Origin: Aliirhizobium wenxiniae
GTDB taxonomy: Bacteria; Pseudomonadota; Alphaproteobacteria; Rhizobiales; Rhizobiaceae
Assembly (NCBI RefSeq): GCF_014201355.1
Contig: NZ_JACHEG010000002.1
Coordinates: 496,001-560,000, forward strand
DNA: 64,000 nt
Reading direction: 5' to 3'
The position numbers and the translations under genes are program-made. The notes under the pieces were generated by a model that ran no database searches, had not been told where the DNA came from, and saw only the letters and a program-made list of their open reading frames with translations. The number at the start of each line of letters is the position of its first letter. Position 1 is the first letter of the stretch. This document shows positions 53,910-63,309 of this stretch, piece by piece.

Positions 53910-53925
53910 TGCCAAAATTATGGCA
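53910..53925 (-). promoter_or_regulatory. Dyad upstream of sodB
   Basis: Inverted repeat TGCCA-AAATTA-TGGCA, 84-99 bases upstream of the sodB ATG. It resembles a regulator site; the regulator is not identified. The arms are only five bases. Confidence 0.35.
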
Positions 53926-54090
53926 AAAATCAAAGATGCAGCGCAGCAGCTTTGCTTGGTAACGCCATGTCGTGGAACATCGTTCCAGCGATCCCGAAAT
54001 CGCACCGCCAACACATGAATTTCTCCGCGCGTCACAGGGCTGCCGCCAATCGGTGGCAATCGGAACACTCCAAAAGGAGGATTTGATTCG

Positions 54091-54414
54091 ATGACAATCA
54101 CGACCGCGCCGTTTGCCGCGCTGAGCATCTTTCTTATTGCCGGCAGTGTTGCCCATGCTTCCTCGGATGACGCCTGGGCAAAGTTTCAGACGGATGTTTC
54201 CAGAGCCTGCGTAAAAGCTTCCAAGGGACTGATCGAAAAAGGCGATACAGTCGTAGACCCCTATGGCAGCCAACATTACGGGATGGCCGTCGTGACCGGG
54301 AAGGCTGTCGGTGCGAAAACCAGGATCAGCACCATCTGCGTTTACGACAAGCAGAAAAAAACGGCCGAAATCGGCGGTGAGATCAGCGCAGAAAAGTTGG
54401 CGGTGAAACCGTAA
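54091..54414 (+). CDS. Small secreted hypothetical protein
   Basis: A 107-residue exported protein: signal (MTITTAPFAALSIFLIAGSVAHA, cleavage after AHA), then a domain with two cysteines (RACVKASKGLIEK; STICVYDKQKKTAEIGGEIS) that may pair. AGGAGG is nine bases before ATG 54091. No family recognised. It runs divergent from sodB across 264 bp. Confidence 0.75.
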   Translation: MTITTAPFAALSIFLIAGSVAHASSDDAWAKFQTDVSRACVKASKGLIEKGDTVVDPYGSQHYGMAVVTGKAVGAKTRISTICVYDKQKKTAEIGGEISAEKLAVKP

Positions 54415-54519
54415 GCCAAAATGCGATCAACAATCAGCTTCGCGCAGGATTGCATTTCTATGGTTGGTCATTGTTTGCGTTTCCGTTTGCGATTTTGACA
54501 TTTGACCGATGAGAGCAAT

Positions 54520-55143
54520 GTGATCACCAACGATATTCCAGCAGTTCCGCAATTTCTTATGCGCGAAACCGATCATCATATTCTTCAGGCCATGGTGACC
54601 GATGAATTGGACAGGCGAGCTTCCGATATCGCCTGTTCAGACGATGCAAATGATACGGCTACACCCTCGCCCGCGTCCGACCTCTCTTCGGTCGATCTTT
54701 TTGTGCCGGATACAACTGAGGTTTCCGACACGCTAGACAAAGCGAGCCCGCCCCCGATTGCGCTCAATGCGACCGCTGCCGCATCTACAAGCGGGTATTC
54801 CACAAGCGAACTTATCCTCTTCCGTACGCTTACCGGCTATCGCCTGGATACGCATACGCCGATATGGCGGGCTGTGGACGATAACGGGAACCGCGTCTCA
54901 ACGGCCGATCGGCTTTTCACCACATTGGCTGAAGAAGCGTTTCGTTTTGCCGACAGGCAGCGGCGCCTGGACGGCTCTGCTCAAGGAAATCTGGCGATCG
55001 AGGATCTTGCCCTGACGCTATCGTCGATCCGGCGTGCCGCCAGCTCAATCGGGTCGCGGGGACTGATCGCATTCGAGCGATTGGAGACGGCAATCATGAG
55101 GGTGAAGGAAGAGACCAGCGCACAAGCGTTTGGCGCCTCGTGA
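54520..55143 (+). CDS. Hypothetical protein
   Basis: A 207-residue soluble protein, not recognised. The N-terminal 80 residues are Ser/Ala/Pro-rich and probably flexible; residues ~95-200 form a helical, mixed-charge domain (TSELILFRTLTGYRLDTHTPIWRAVDDNGNRVSTADRLFTTLAEEAFRFADRQRR). GTG 54520 has GAGAG five bases before; TTG 54502 would add six residues. Its order next to the GGDEF-EAL gene may be accidental. Confidence 0.65.
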   Translation: MITNDIPAVPQFLMRETDHHILQAMVTDELDRRASDIACSDDANDTATPSPASDLSSVDLFVPDTTEVSDTLDKASPPPIALNATAAASTSGYSTSELILFRTLTGYRLDTHTPIWRAVDDNGNRVSTADRLFTTLAEEAFRFADRQRRLDGSAQGNLAIEDLALTLSSIRRAASSIGSRGLIAFERLETAIMRVKEETSAQAFGAS

Positions 55144-55236
55144 ACACTCCTGCCGATATTGTCGGATTTGATATATTTTGATTATCTAATATTTAAGCCG
55201 TGAGGCCTACAGTTTTCCCGATCACGGGAGCAAGGC

Positions 55237-56985
55237 ATGACCACGGCAAAGACGCGCGGGTTTGCAAACGACACTGCAATGCTGCAGGCGGTGATGGCGG
55301 CAATGGACAACCTGCCGGTCGCCGTCGGCATTTTCGAACTGGAAGGCCGGCCGCTCTACGCCAACCGTCGCTTCCAGGAACTGCATGACCTCGACAACCG
55401 GTGGCAGAACGAGGACGAGACTTTCGCCGATGTCGTTGCCGATGGCCGGATGGCCGACTGGAAAGAGGACCCGATCGCCTACTTCGAGCGTCTTATCCGC
55501 AAGCTGCTCGAAGAGGGTTCTTCCATCACGCAGGTGGAGATCGGCGACAAGATCATCGACGTCCAGGATGTGCTGCTTGACGGGAGATATCTGCTGAGCA
55601 CACAGCAGGATATTACCGCGCGGGTGAAGGCGGAACAGCGGGTTTCCTATCTCGCCCATCACGATCCGCTCACCGACCTACCCAACCGCATGCGGTTTGC
55701 GTCGGAGCTTGCCAAGCTGATTGCGGAAAGCCGGGTGCTGCGCCGCCAGTTTGGCGTGATGAGTTTCGACATCGATCGTTTCAAGGATATCAACGACGTG
55801 TTCGGCCATGCAGCCGGAGATACCGTGCTGGCGGAACTGGCCAGGCGCCTCAAGAGCGTGATCAATGAAGACGATGTGGCTGCGCGCCTTGGCGGTGACG
55901 AGTTTACCGTGATCAGCGTGAGTGACGACCAACCGGAAACCATGACATGCCTTGCCGAACGGCTGACGCGGGTAATGGAAGAGGAAATGGAAGTGGACGG
56001 GCGCTCACTTCGGGTGAGCCTCAGCATCGGCATCGCGATGTTTCCGCAGGATGGCGCCGATGCCGCGACATTGCTTGCCAATTCAGATGCGGCGCTCTAT
56101 CGCGCCAAGGCGGAAGGGCGCGGTCGCTTCTGTGCGTTCAACTCCCGCATGGACCGCCGAATGCATGACCGGCGCGTGCTGCAGCAGGACCTGCGCCATG
56201 CGATCAAACGTGGCGAACTGATGCTGCATTATCAGCCACAGGCCGCCGTTACCGGCGAGATCTTTGGCTTCGAGGCACTCTTACGCTGGCATCATCCAAC
56301 CCGCGGCCTGATCACGCCCGACGAATTCGTGCCCTTGGCGGAGGAAAGCGGCCAGATCGTCGAAATCGGCCGCTGGGTGCTCAACGAAGCCGGACGAGAA
56401 GCGGCAAGCTGGTCGAACCGGCTCAAGATCGCCATAAACATTTCACCGATCCAGTTTCGCCAAGACAGCCTCGTTAGCGACGTTCATGCGATGCTTCTGG
56501 AAACGGGGCTTTCCGCCAACCGGCTGGAACTTGAAGTCACAGAGGGCGTGCTGGTACAAGATTTTGCCCGGGCGCTGCAAATCCTGCGAGGCCTCAAGGC
56601 ACTTGGTGTGCGGATTGCCATGGACGACTTCGGTACCGGGTATTCGTCGCTCTCCTATCTGCAATCCTTCCCCTTCGATACGATCAAGATCGACAGGTCA
56701 TTCACCTCCAAGCTTGTAGCCGACTCAAGCGCCGACGAGATCGTGCGCGCGGTGATCGGGCTCGGGCGCGGATTGAACATTCCGATCGTGGCGGAAGGTG
56801 TGGAGACGGAAGAACAACGCGCGTTTCTGGAAGACGCGCAGTGCCAGAACCTGCAGGGCCACCTGATCGGCCGGGCAGGCCCGATCGCACAATATGCCGG
56901 CCTGACCGGCGCGGAAGACATCCCGTCTCCTTCGCAGATCGACACGGATGAATTTCACGCAATGCAGGGATCGCGGCAGCGCTGA
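55237..56985 (+). CDS. PAS-GGDEF-EAL c-di-GMP enzyme
   Basis: A 582-residue protein. PAS-like sensor (~20-130), then GGDEF with an intact catalytic motif (LGGDEFTVI) and HHDPLTDLPNRMRF, then EAL with FEALLRWHHPTRG, INISPIQFRQD, LELEVTEGV, MDDFGTGYSSL, IKIDRSF and AEGVETEEQ. The I-site RxxD before GGDEF is absent (NEDD), so product feedback is unlikely. Residues for both activities are present; the EAL set looks complete, so I favour a phosphodiesterase or bifunctional enzyme. GGGAGCAAGG before ATG 55237. Cytosolic, no membrane span. Confidence 0.92.
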   Translation: MTTAKTRGFANDTAMLQAVMAAMDNLPVAVGIFELEGRPLYANRRFQELHDLDNRWQNEDETFADVVADGRMADWKEDPIAYFERLIRKLLEEGSSITQVEIGDKIIDVQDVLLDGRYLLSTQQDITARVKAEQRVSYLAHHDPLTDLPNRMRFASELAKLIAESRVLRRQFGVMSFDIDRFKDINDVFGHAAGDTVLAELARRLKSVINEDDVAARLGGDEFTVISVSDDQPETMTCLAERLTRVMEEEMEVDGRSLRVSLSIGIAMFPQDGADAATLLANSDAALYRAKAEGRGRFCAFNSRMDRRMHDRRVLQQDLRHAIKRGELMLHYQPQAAVTGEIFGFEALLRWHHPTRGLITPDEFVPLAEESGQIVEIGRWVLNEAGREAASWSNRLKIAINISPIQFRQDSLVSDVHAMLLETGLSANRLELEVTEGVLVQDFARALQILRGLKALGVRIAMDDFGTGYSSLSYLQSFPFDTIKIDRSFTSKLVADSSADEIVRAVIGLGRGLNIPIVAEGVETEEQRAFLEDAQCQNLQGHLIGRAGPIAQYAGLTGAEDIPSPSQIDTDEFHAMQGSRQR

Positions 56986-57179
56986 AGCACAGCAAGATCC
57001 TTTTGCCCCGGCGCAAGACACCGGTCGGATCATCCAAGCCGCGCAACCGATCTCCATCTAGGTATATATCGGTGAACGGAGCGGTCACAGGCTGCGGCCT
57101 ATCTCCGTTCCGGTTCCTGTCGTAGACCGATATTTTGGCGATGCGGACGATCCGCGTCCCTTATGCATAAGGTATTGTC

Positions 57180-57797
57180 ATGACCGCCCTGCAGAATTCC
57201 CTTCTTGTCATCCTGCTTCACGGTGTTGGATCCAACGGCGCCGATCTCGCGCCGCTCGGCGAAAATTGGAAATCGCGCCTGCCTGGTGCCGTATTCGTTG
57301 CGCCGAATGCGCCGGAACGGTCGAGCTTCGGGACAGGTTACCAGTGGTTCAGCGTCGCCGGCGTGACCGAAGAAAACCGCCCTGCCCGCATTACCGCGGC
57401 CCGACCGGCATTCGATACGGTGATTTCCGATATCATCGAGGAAAACGGTTTCAACGGGCGTCTCGACCGTGTGGTGCTGGTCGGTTTTTCGCAAGGCACG
57501 ATCATGTCGCTGGATGCAGTCGCTAGCGGCAGATGGCCAGTCGCAGCCGTCGTTGGTTTTTCCGGAAGACTGGCAACCGAACAGCCGCTGACGCCATCGA
57601 CAGCAACGAAGATTCTGCTCGTTCACGGCACGTCCGACCCGGTTATCCCGTCTTGGGAAACGGAGAAGGCTGAAACCGAACTCAAAGCCGCAGGCGTGGC
57701 CGTCGAGACGGTCATCGAGCCGGGTCTCGGCCATACGATCTCGATCGGCGGCGCGGATCGTGCTGCGGACTTTCTGGAAGGCATCGCCCGGAACTGA
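57180..57797 (+). CDS. Carboxylesterase/phospholipase (alpha/beta hydrolase)
   Basis: A 205-residue esterase of the YpfH/phospholipase-carboxylesterase group: LLVILLHGVGSNGADLAPLGENW, APNAPERS, the nucleophile LVGFSQGTIMSLDAV (Ser), LLVHGTSDPVIPS (Asp) and GLGHTIS (His). It hydrolyses short acyl esters; natural substrate unknown. It is convergent with the PhyH gene, 12 bp away. Spacing to the upstream GGDEF-EAL gene is ~195 bp. Confidence 0.9.
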   Translation: MTALQNSLLVILLHGVGSNGADLAPLGENWKSRLPGAVFVAPNAPERSSFGTGYQWFSVAGVTEENRPARITAARPAFDTVISDIIEENGFNGRLDRVVLVGFSQGTIMSLDAVASGRWPVAAVVGFSGRLATEQPLTPSTATKILLVHGTSDPVIPSWETEKAETELKAAGVAVETVIEPGLGHTISIGGADRAADFLEGIARN

Positions 57798-57809
57798 GCA
57801 CCGGGCGGC

Positions 57810-58793
57810 TTATCTATTGATAATCGGCTCGCCGTGGAAACGGCGGCGGGACGGTTTGGATACGCCGAAGCCGACTTCCATCATCAGCCGCGGCTTCGTC
57901 ACCGGTACCGTGCCCATGTGGAAGCCGAAAGGATCCTCGACGAAACCGGAGCCGGCCGGGCCAGTCAACGTGACAGCCTGATCGGCACCGTAATAATCCA
58001 GCACTTCATCCGCCGGATGACCGACGAGCAGCGTGTACTGGTGCTTTGCCTTGCGCCGGTTGTGACTGCCCTTGACGAAGACATGCGGACCGGTGCCGTC
58101 GTCGACATTGACGAGGTTGAAGAAGAACTTCAGCATTCGCCAGTCATCGAGATCGAAATGGAACTTGTCGAGAGAGGCCAGACTACGGTCGGCTTCGGAA
58201 GAGGTCTTGGTCGGGAAACTCCACCAGATGCGAGTGGTGATAAGCTGGGCGCTGGCGCCAAGATAATGTTTTGCGATATCCATCAGCAAAGGGTCGGCCT
58301 GGATGGCGCGTACACCCGGGCTTTTCAGCGATCGCTCGAAGAAATGGCCGCTTAGCAGTGAGCGACCGAAACTCTGCTCGGCCTCTCTGTGCCGGGGTGC
58401 GACAAATTCAAGAGATCGGTCGAAATTGCCGAAACACGGGGTCGTCAAGGCAAAGCGGCTGATCTCCTGCTGGATTTCGGCCGGCATCTGCAGGCCGGTA
58501 AAAATGCCGTCGCTACGCAACGCATCCGCAACCGCCGTTGCATCCAGCGCACCGAACAGGGATGGCTGCGGATCATCCGACGGCTTGTATTTTGCCGACA
58601 AGGCCCAGTGGGCACGACGGCCGGGCATCGTGCGGGCAAGCATGAACATCGGCAACCAGGCCGGATTTTCCTTCACGTCCGCAAGATAGGTTGGAATTCT
58701 AACCGCCATCCGGCGGAACCGGCTGCCATTTCGGGCGGTTGTCTCAAGGTCGGCTGGCTGCGATGCACTCGATGATGATACGTCTACTGACAT
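57810..58793 (-). CDS. PhyH-like 2-oxoglutarate/Fe(II) dioxygenase
   Basis: A 327-residue oxygenase of the phytanoyl-CoA dioxygenase type. H-x-D is in KFHFDLDDW, and the distal His in DPFGFHMGTVP; the 2-oxoglutarate Arg may be in TKPRLMMEVGFG. FVKGSHNRRKAKHQY is a usual mid-motif. The substrate is unknown. ATG 58793 has AGGAG six bases upstream; a start 21 bases earlier has no good site. Confidence 0.8.
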   Translation of the reverse strand: MSVDVSSSSASQPADLETTARNGSRFRRMAVRIPTYLADVKENPAWLPMFMLARTMPGRRAHWALSAKYKPSDDPQPSLFGALDATAVADALRSDGIFTGLQMPAEIQQEISRFALTTPCFGNFDRSLEFVAPRHREAEQSFGRSLLSGHFFERSLKSPGVRAIQADPLLMDIAKHYLGASAQLITTRIWWSFPTKTSSEADRSLASLDKFHFDLDDWRMLKFFFNLVNVDDGTGPHVFVKGSHNRRKAKHQYTLLVGHPADEVLDYYGADQAVTLTGPAGSGFVEDPFGFHMGTVPVTKPRLMMEVGFGVSKPSRRRFHGEPIINR

Positions 58794-59143
58794 TGCCACT
58801 CCTGAGGGGTTCATATTCCCAAGGGGGAGAGAGGATGCAGATATTACCTGAATTCCTTCGGCATACTTTTACTGCAATGCGGCAAAAATATGAGGTCAAT
58901 TCATCATATACTTTCTACATCGCAATACAATTGACAGAAACGACTACATAATACTCCATCTTAATCGAATAATTGATACACCAAAGAAGACCAGTGCCCG
59001 GGTATTATTCTACCCGGGCATTGGCGATATCAGACTTGGATTATTTCAACTGCAGGCACAATTGACTTTAAACCTCTAAGTCTTTGTTTTCATGAAAGCC
59101 TATACCTACAACGATCTCTGCTTTCATTGGTTTTGCCTGACGA
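58794..59143. other. 350-bp AT-rich intergenic region
   Basis: Between PhyH (minus) and the aminotransferase (minus). The PhyH promoter should lie in the AT-rich 58830-58980. The hairpin at 58991-59024 ends the aminotransferase transcript. No gene seen; a 38-codon plus-strand frame (58835-58951) is not convincing. Confidence 0.6.
58991..59024 (-). terminator. Terminator of the aminotransferase gene
   Basis: A 14-bp stem (core TGCCCGGGTA / TACCCGGGCA, extended by CCAG / TTGG) with loop TTATTC. Read on the minus strand it is followed by TCTTCTTT. It lies 120 bp past the aminotransferase stop. Confidence 0.7.
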
Positions 59144-60031
59144 TCAGATGTCGTTGCGACCACCTGAGCGAGCCCAGCCCATGTAAAGCTCCAGAGCCTT
59201 GCGGGCGACCGGTCCTTCCTGCAGTGAGCGTTCCTCGAACTTCGTCACGGGTGCGATCTTGGAATAGTTGCCCGAGGTGAAGATCTCGTCGGCAGTTTCG
59301 AAATCCTTGACCGTCAGCGTTACTTCACGAACGTCGAAACCGGCTTCACGCAGCAGGCCAATGACACGCGCGCGGGTGATGCCGGCAAGGAAGGTGCCGT
59401 TGGCGATCGGCGTCATGACCACGCCGTCCTTGACCATGAAGATGTTCGAGGACGCGGTTTCCGCGACATTGCCGTTCATGTCCAGCGCCAGCGCATTGTC
59501 GAAGCCGCGCGAATGGGCCTCGATGATCATGCGGCCGCTGTTTGGATAAAGGCTACCGGCCTTGGCGATGGTCATGGCGACTTCCGGGCTGGGGCGACGG
59601 AAGGGCGACAGCGTCAGCGAAGAGGGCTTTGCGGTTCCCATCGGCGCCTCGAACAGGCAGAGCGCAAAGCGGGTCGATTCCGCGTCGGGTGCGACGACGC
59701 TGTAGGACGTGCCGTGCTCGGCCCAATACATCGGCTTGATATAGATCGCCGTCTTGCCATCGAATTTCTTGACGCCTTCAAGTGCGAGCGCCTCGATTTG
59801 TTCCGGGGTCATCGTCGGCTTCATGCCCATATTGGTGGCAGAGCGGTTGACGCGCTGGCAATGCAAGTCAAGGTCCGGCGAGATGCCATCGAACCAGCGG
59901 GCGCCATCGAAGACTGTCGAGGCAAGCCACATGGCGTGCGAGGTCGGGCCAATGAGCTTCGGATTGCCATCAATCCATTCCCCGTCCACATAGGTCCAGG
60001 TGATTGAGCGGGGGGATGTATCGACGGCCAT
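59144..60031 (-). CDS. Branched-chain-type class IV aminotransferase
   Basis: A 295-residue PLP-dependent fold-type IV enzyme. PLP lysine is in AKAGSLYPNSGRMI; LDMNGNVAETASSNIFMV and ETADEIFTSGNYSKIAPV give the phosphate and substrate loops. The family includes IlvE (branched-chain), D-amino acid and other transaminases. The N-terminus differs from E. coli IlvE, so substrate could be other than the branched-chain set. ATG 60031; terminator at 58991. Confidence 0.85.
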   Translation of the reverse strand: MAVDTSPRSITWTYVDGEWIDGNPKLIGPTSHAMWLASTVFDGARWFDGISPDLDLHCQRVNRSATNMGMKPTMTPEQIEALALEGVKKFDGKTAIYIKPMYWAEHGTSYSVVAPDAESTRFALCLFEAPMGTAKPSSLTLSPFRRPSPEVAMTIAKAGSLYPNSGRMIIEAHSRGFDNALALDMNGNVAETASSNIFMVKDGVVMTPIANGTFLAGITRARVIGLLREAGFDVREVTLTVKDFETADEIFTSGNYSKIAPVTKFEERSLQEGPVARKALELYMGWARSGGRNDI

Positions 60032-60153
60032 TATCAGTCTCCTTCAAAGCAGGCACGAAAAGTGGCGCGAATGAAGGCTTCGGACGACGTAAGGTCAAGC
60101 GATAATCTGAGATGAAACATCACAAAAATTGATATTTCTTCATCAATCACCGA

Positions 60154-60333
60154 TCAGGGATTGGCGCTGGGCTGGCTCGGCGTGGGCGGCTGCCCGGTCA
60201 GAGGGTTCTGCTGTGTCGGGTCTGCGCCCTGCAGATGGCCGCCGGCAGGAAATCGATTGGCGTCATTCATCCAGATAATGCTCAGCACGCAGGCAACCAA
60301 AAGGCCAAGAACAAGGATAAACAGCCAACGCAA
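60154..60333 (-). CDS. Small membrane protein, TTG start
   Basis: A 59-residue polypeptide: an N-terminal membrane helix (RWLFILVLGLLVACVLSIIW) and then a polar, Pro/Gln-rich tail (DPTQQNPLTGQPP). Start TTG 60333 has GAGG about eight bases upstream (AAGAGGTGTCCCG). The composition fits a real small inner-membrane protein with the tail outside. The neighbouring aminotransferase is downstream in the same direction (122 bp). No family known to me. Confidence 0.6.
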   Translation of the reverse strand: MRWLFILVLGLLVACVLSIIWMNDANRFPAGGHLQGADPTQQNPLTGQPPTPSQPSANP

Positions 60334-60522
60334 CGGGACACCTCTTCATTTCGTTCACGGATCTATATCGAACTGACATGATCCGTGATCTTTCACCAGA
60401 ACAATCGGGCGTCTATGCGGCAATACAAATAAACATGGGGCGGCACTGCGTTGACAGGCCTGCAAAGGCGGCGCAATTTCAAGCTTCGCTGCTCTCCCGC
60501 AAGTCTAGACACTATAAACGCC

Positions 60523-61278
60523 ATGCCCAAATCGTCTCCAATGTCCCTGACCCAGCAGATGGTCGACCTATGCTTTCGCAAGGAGGAAGATCCGGGGTTG
60601 CCTGCGGCCTGGACCCCGTTGACCGATGCCGACTATACCGCACTGACCGAGCGTCTGGTCGAGGAAATCGGTGACGAGCCGTTGTGGATCTTCGCCTATG
60701 GCTCGCTGATCTGGAAACCGGGTTTCGCGTCCATCGCGTGCAAGCGTGCGACCGCCTATGGCTGGCACCGATCGTTTTCGCTGCGTATCGAGCGCGGACG
60801 CGGCTCTCCCGCTCAACCTGGACTGATGATGATGCTATCGCGCGGCGGACGTTGCGACGGGTTGATCTACAGGGTGGCCGACCACGACAAGCGCGAGCAG
60901 ATCGAAAGTGCGCTCAGGCGCGAACTCAGCAACAAGGACAGCTTGTCGACGTTTCGTTTTCTGCCGGTCAGGACGGAGGACGGCGGCACGATCCCGGCCC
61001 TGACATTCTGGGCGGGAGGAGACAGTCCGCGGATCGTCAAGCCGCTACAGCCACTAGAAGAGGTGGCTCCCATTCTGGCGCGCGCCTGCGGGCATCGCGG
61101 TTCCTGCGCCGAATATCTCTATAATACCGTGGTCCATCTGGCGGAATTCGGCATTCGCGACCGCAATCTCTGGCGGCTGCAGGAACTGGTGGCCAAGGAA
61201 GTGGAAGCAATACATGGAGAGGCCCCTACCAATGCTGCCGATACCCTGCCGCCTGACACATCTGCGCGTCTTAACTGA
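60523..61278 (+). CDS. chaC: Gamma-glutamylcyclotransferase ChaC
   Basis: A 251-residue enzyme expected to split glutathione to 5-oxoproline and Cys-Gly. The substrate loop is WIFAYGSLIWKPGF, followed by CKRATAYGWHRSFSLRIERGRGSPAQPGLMMMLSRGG and GLIYRV. The catalytic Glu would lie in LRRELSNKDS or nearby. ATG 60523 starts MPKSSPMSLTQQMVDLC; a second ATG at 60541 is possible, since no ribosome binding site favours either. ACTATAAA nine bases upstream suggests a very short leader. Confidence 0.9.
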   Translation: MPKSSPMSLTQQMVDLCFRKEEDPGLPAAWTPLTDADYTALTERLVEEIGDEPLWIFAYGSLIWKPGFASIACKRATAYGWHRSFSLRIERGRGSPAQPGLMMMLSRGGRCDGLIYRVADHDKREQIESALRRELSNKDSLSTFRFLPVRTEDGGTIPALTFWAGGDSPRIVKPLQPLEEVAPILARACGHRGSCAEYLYNTVVHLAEFGIRDRNLWRLQELVAKEVEAIHGEAPTNAADTLPPDTSARLN

Positions 61279-61497
61279 CGGTAGAGGTTCGGATCTTCGC
61301 ATCGAGGCTCATCGGATTGTGCAACCCGGCGGACTATCACTCAAATGGGTGAAGACGTTGCGCTTTGATCGTGATTGAACTCCTCAGGGGGCCTTGTCAG
61401 CCCTTGACTGAAATGGCTGGCTCCCTCGACAAACCTTTTCGGGGCACTCCACGAGAGGGCCAGCCATACGATACATGAAGAAAGACTGGCAAAATCC

Positions 61498-61692
61498 ATG
61501 ACGACGACGGTGCTTATCCTCTATTTGCTGATTGCGAAGATTTTCTTCGTCATCACCCTGATCGAGGGAGCGTTGCGCAACCTTCCGTGGACGGCTGCTC
61601 GGTTTTCGGGGCTGTTGCTGACCACTGCATGGCCTTTTCTCATACTTGCAGTCGCCTTTGCCAGCCGCCGGAACGGCAAGAAGAGCGCATAA
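61498..61692 (+). CDS. Small membrane protein
   Basis: A 64-residue, two-span hydrophobic polypeptide (TVLILYLLIAKIFFVITLIEG and LLLTTAWPFLILAVAFA) with a basic C-terminus. It resembles a typical short inner-membrane hypothetical; no family recognised. The ribosome binding site (GAAAGA) is weak and distant, so the call rests on the membrane pattern. It lies 100 bp before the phospholipase D gene. Confidence 0.55.
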   Translation: MTTTVLILYLLIAKIFFVITLIEGALRNLPWTAARFSGLLLTTAWPFLILAVAFASRRNGKKSA

Positions 61693-61792
61693 GACCCCGA
61701 TCCTCGAAACACTGCCAACTCCCCCATAGAAGACCTGTGCCATCGCCCTATATGCGCCCGTCGATATCAATTGACGGCGGGCAACGGGGCAG

Positions 61793-63289
61793 ATGCAGAG
61801 CATATTGAAGGAAGGCGAGACCTGCTGGCGGATCGCACAGGCAGACAGGCTTTCGATCATCATCGATGCCGCCGACTTCTTTCGTTACGCCAAGAGCGCC
61901 ATGGCAAAGGCGAAACACTCGATCTACCTGATCGGCTGGGATTTCGACACGCGGATCGACCTGATACCCGGCAATGGCGACGACCGGCAACGAAACCGCA
62001 AGGCAACCGACGAACTGCCCGACCAGCTCGGCAAGTTTCTCAACGCGATCGCTGCGCGCAATGAAAATCTCGATATCCGCATCCTCAAATGGGATATCGG
62101 GCTGATCAACTCTATCACCCGCGGCGAGACGCCGTTCTACATTCTCAAGTGGATGTTCGACAAACGCATCAACCTGAAGCTGGATGGCGCGCATCCATCG
62201 ATTTCATCACATCATATGAAGCTGCTGGTAATCGACGACGAGGTGGCATTCTGCGGCGGGATCGACATGACGGTCGGACGCTGGGATACGCGCGACCATG
62301 CGGAAAAAGAACCGCTGCGCAAGTCTCCCATGGGTTTCGCGCAAGGCCCCTGGCATGATGCAACAACGTGTCTTTCCGGCGAGGCGGCACGGGCGCTGGG
62401 CGAAATCGCGCGGCTGCGATGGAAACGTGCAACGGACGAGGAACTGCCTGCGCCGCATGCCCTGGCGCAGAAAGATACGCCCTGGCCGGATGGCCTCGAT
62501 GTCGGTTTCCATGACATCGCAATCGGCATCGCGCGAACCGCCCCGGAATATGACGATCGCGAGCAGGTCGTCGAGATCGAGACCGCCAAGCTTGCAATCA
62601 TCGCCGCGGTGAAAAAGACGCTCTATGTGGAAAGCCAGTATTTCGCTTCCCGGCGGATCGCGGAAGCCATGGCCGAGCGCCTGAAAGAACCGGACGGCCC
62701 GGAGATCGTGCTGATCAATCCGGAAGGCTGCGAAGGGTTTCTGGAAGCGAAGGCAATGGACGGCGCCCGTATCCGGCTGATGAAGCTTGTCAGGGAGGCG
62801 GACATCCACAACCGGTTCCGCCTTTATTATCCGGTCAATGCGGCGCGCACACCGATCTATGTCCACGCCAAGATGATGTTTGCCGACGACCGGATCGTGA
62901 AGATCGGCTCGGCCAATCTGAACAACCGGTCAATGGGCTATGACACCGAGTGCGACCTCATTCTGGAGGCTTCCGAAGGGCAGACGGATCTCACGGACAA
63001 GATCATCGCCACGCGGGACGACCTGATTGCCGAACATCTGGGACGCGATGTATCGGAGGTTTCGGCAGCGATTGCGGCGCGTGGCGGGTCGATCATCGCT
63101 GCAATCGAAGCGCTGAACCGGGAAAGTGGACGCGGGCTTGTGCCAGTGCCGATGCGGGATCTGACGGCGGACGAGGAGCTGATTGCCGAATCCGATATTG
63201 CCGATCCGGAGCGCCCTGCCGGTGTACGCTATCGAACCTCCAGCTTCCTCAAGCGGAAGTTCGGGCACAAGGTGAAAAAGGCGCTCTGA
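61793..63289 (+). CDS. Phospholipase D-family protein
   Basis: A 498-residue protein with two HKD motifs: SSHHMKLLVIDDEVAFCGGIDMT and VHAKMMFADDRIVKIGSANLNNRSMG. Between them lies a long ~280-residue region. It could be a PLD, cardiolipin-synthase-like enzyme or nuclease; the HKD spacing and IYVHAKMMFADD favour phosphatidyl transfer. No clear signal or membrane span. GGGGCAG precedes ATG 61793. Its 3' end is 20 bp from the convergent LysR gene. Confidence 0.87.
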   Translation: MQSILKEGETCWRIAQADRLSIIIDAADFFRYAKSAMAKAKHSIYLIGWDFDTRIDLIPGNGDDRQRNRKATDELPDQLGKFLNAIAARNENLDIRILKWDIGLINSITRGETPFYILKWMFDKRINLKLDGAHPSISSHHMKLLVIDDEVAFCGGIDMTVGRWDTRDHAEKEPLRKSPMGFAQGPWHDATTCLSGEAARALGEIARLRWKRATDEELPAPHALAQKDTPWPDGLDVGFHDIAIGIARTAPEYDDREQVVEIETAKLAIIAAVKKTLYVESQYFASRRIAEAMAERLKEPDGPEIVLINPEGCEGFLEAKAMDGARIRLMKLVREADIHNRFRLYYPVNAARTPIYVHAKMMFADDRIVKIGSANLNNRSMGYDTECDLILEASEGQTDLTDKIIATRDDLIAEHLGRDVSEVSAAIAARGGSIIAAIEALNRESGRGLVPVPMRDLTADEELIAESDIADPERPAGVRYRTSSFLKRKFGHKVKKAL

Positions 63290-63309
63290 ATCCATCGCGC
63301 AGGATGCGT

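Noticed and set aside
58835..58951. 38-codon plus-strand frame starting MQILPEF
   Set aside because: AT-rich promoter region, no family and no conserved pattern.
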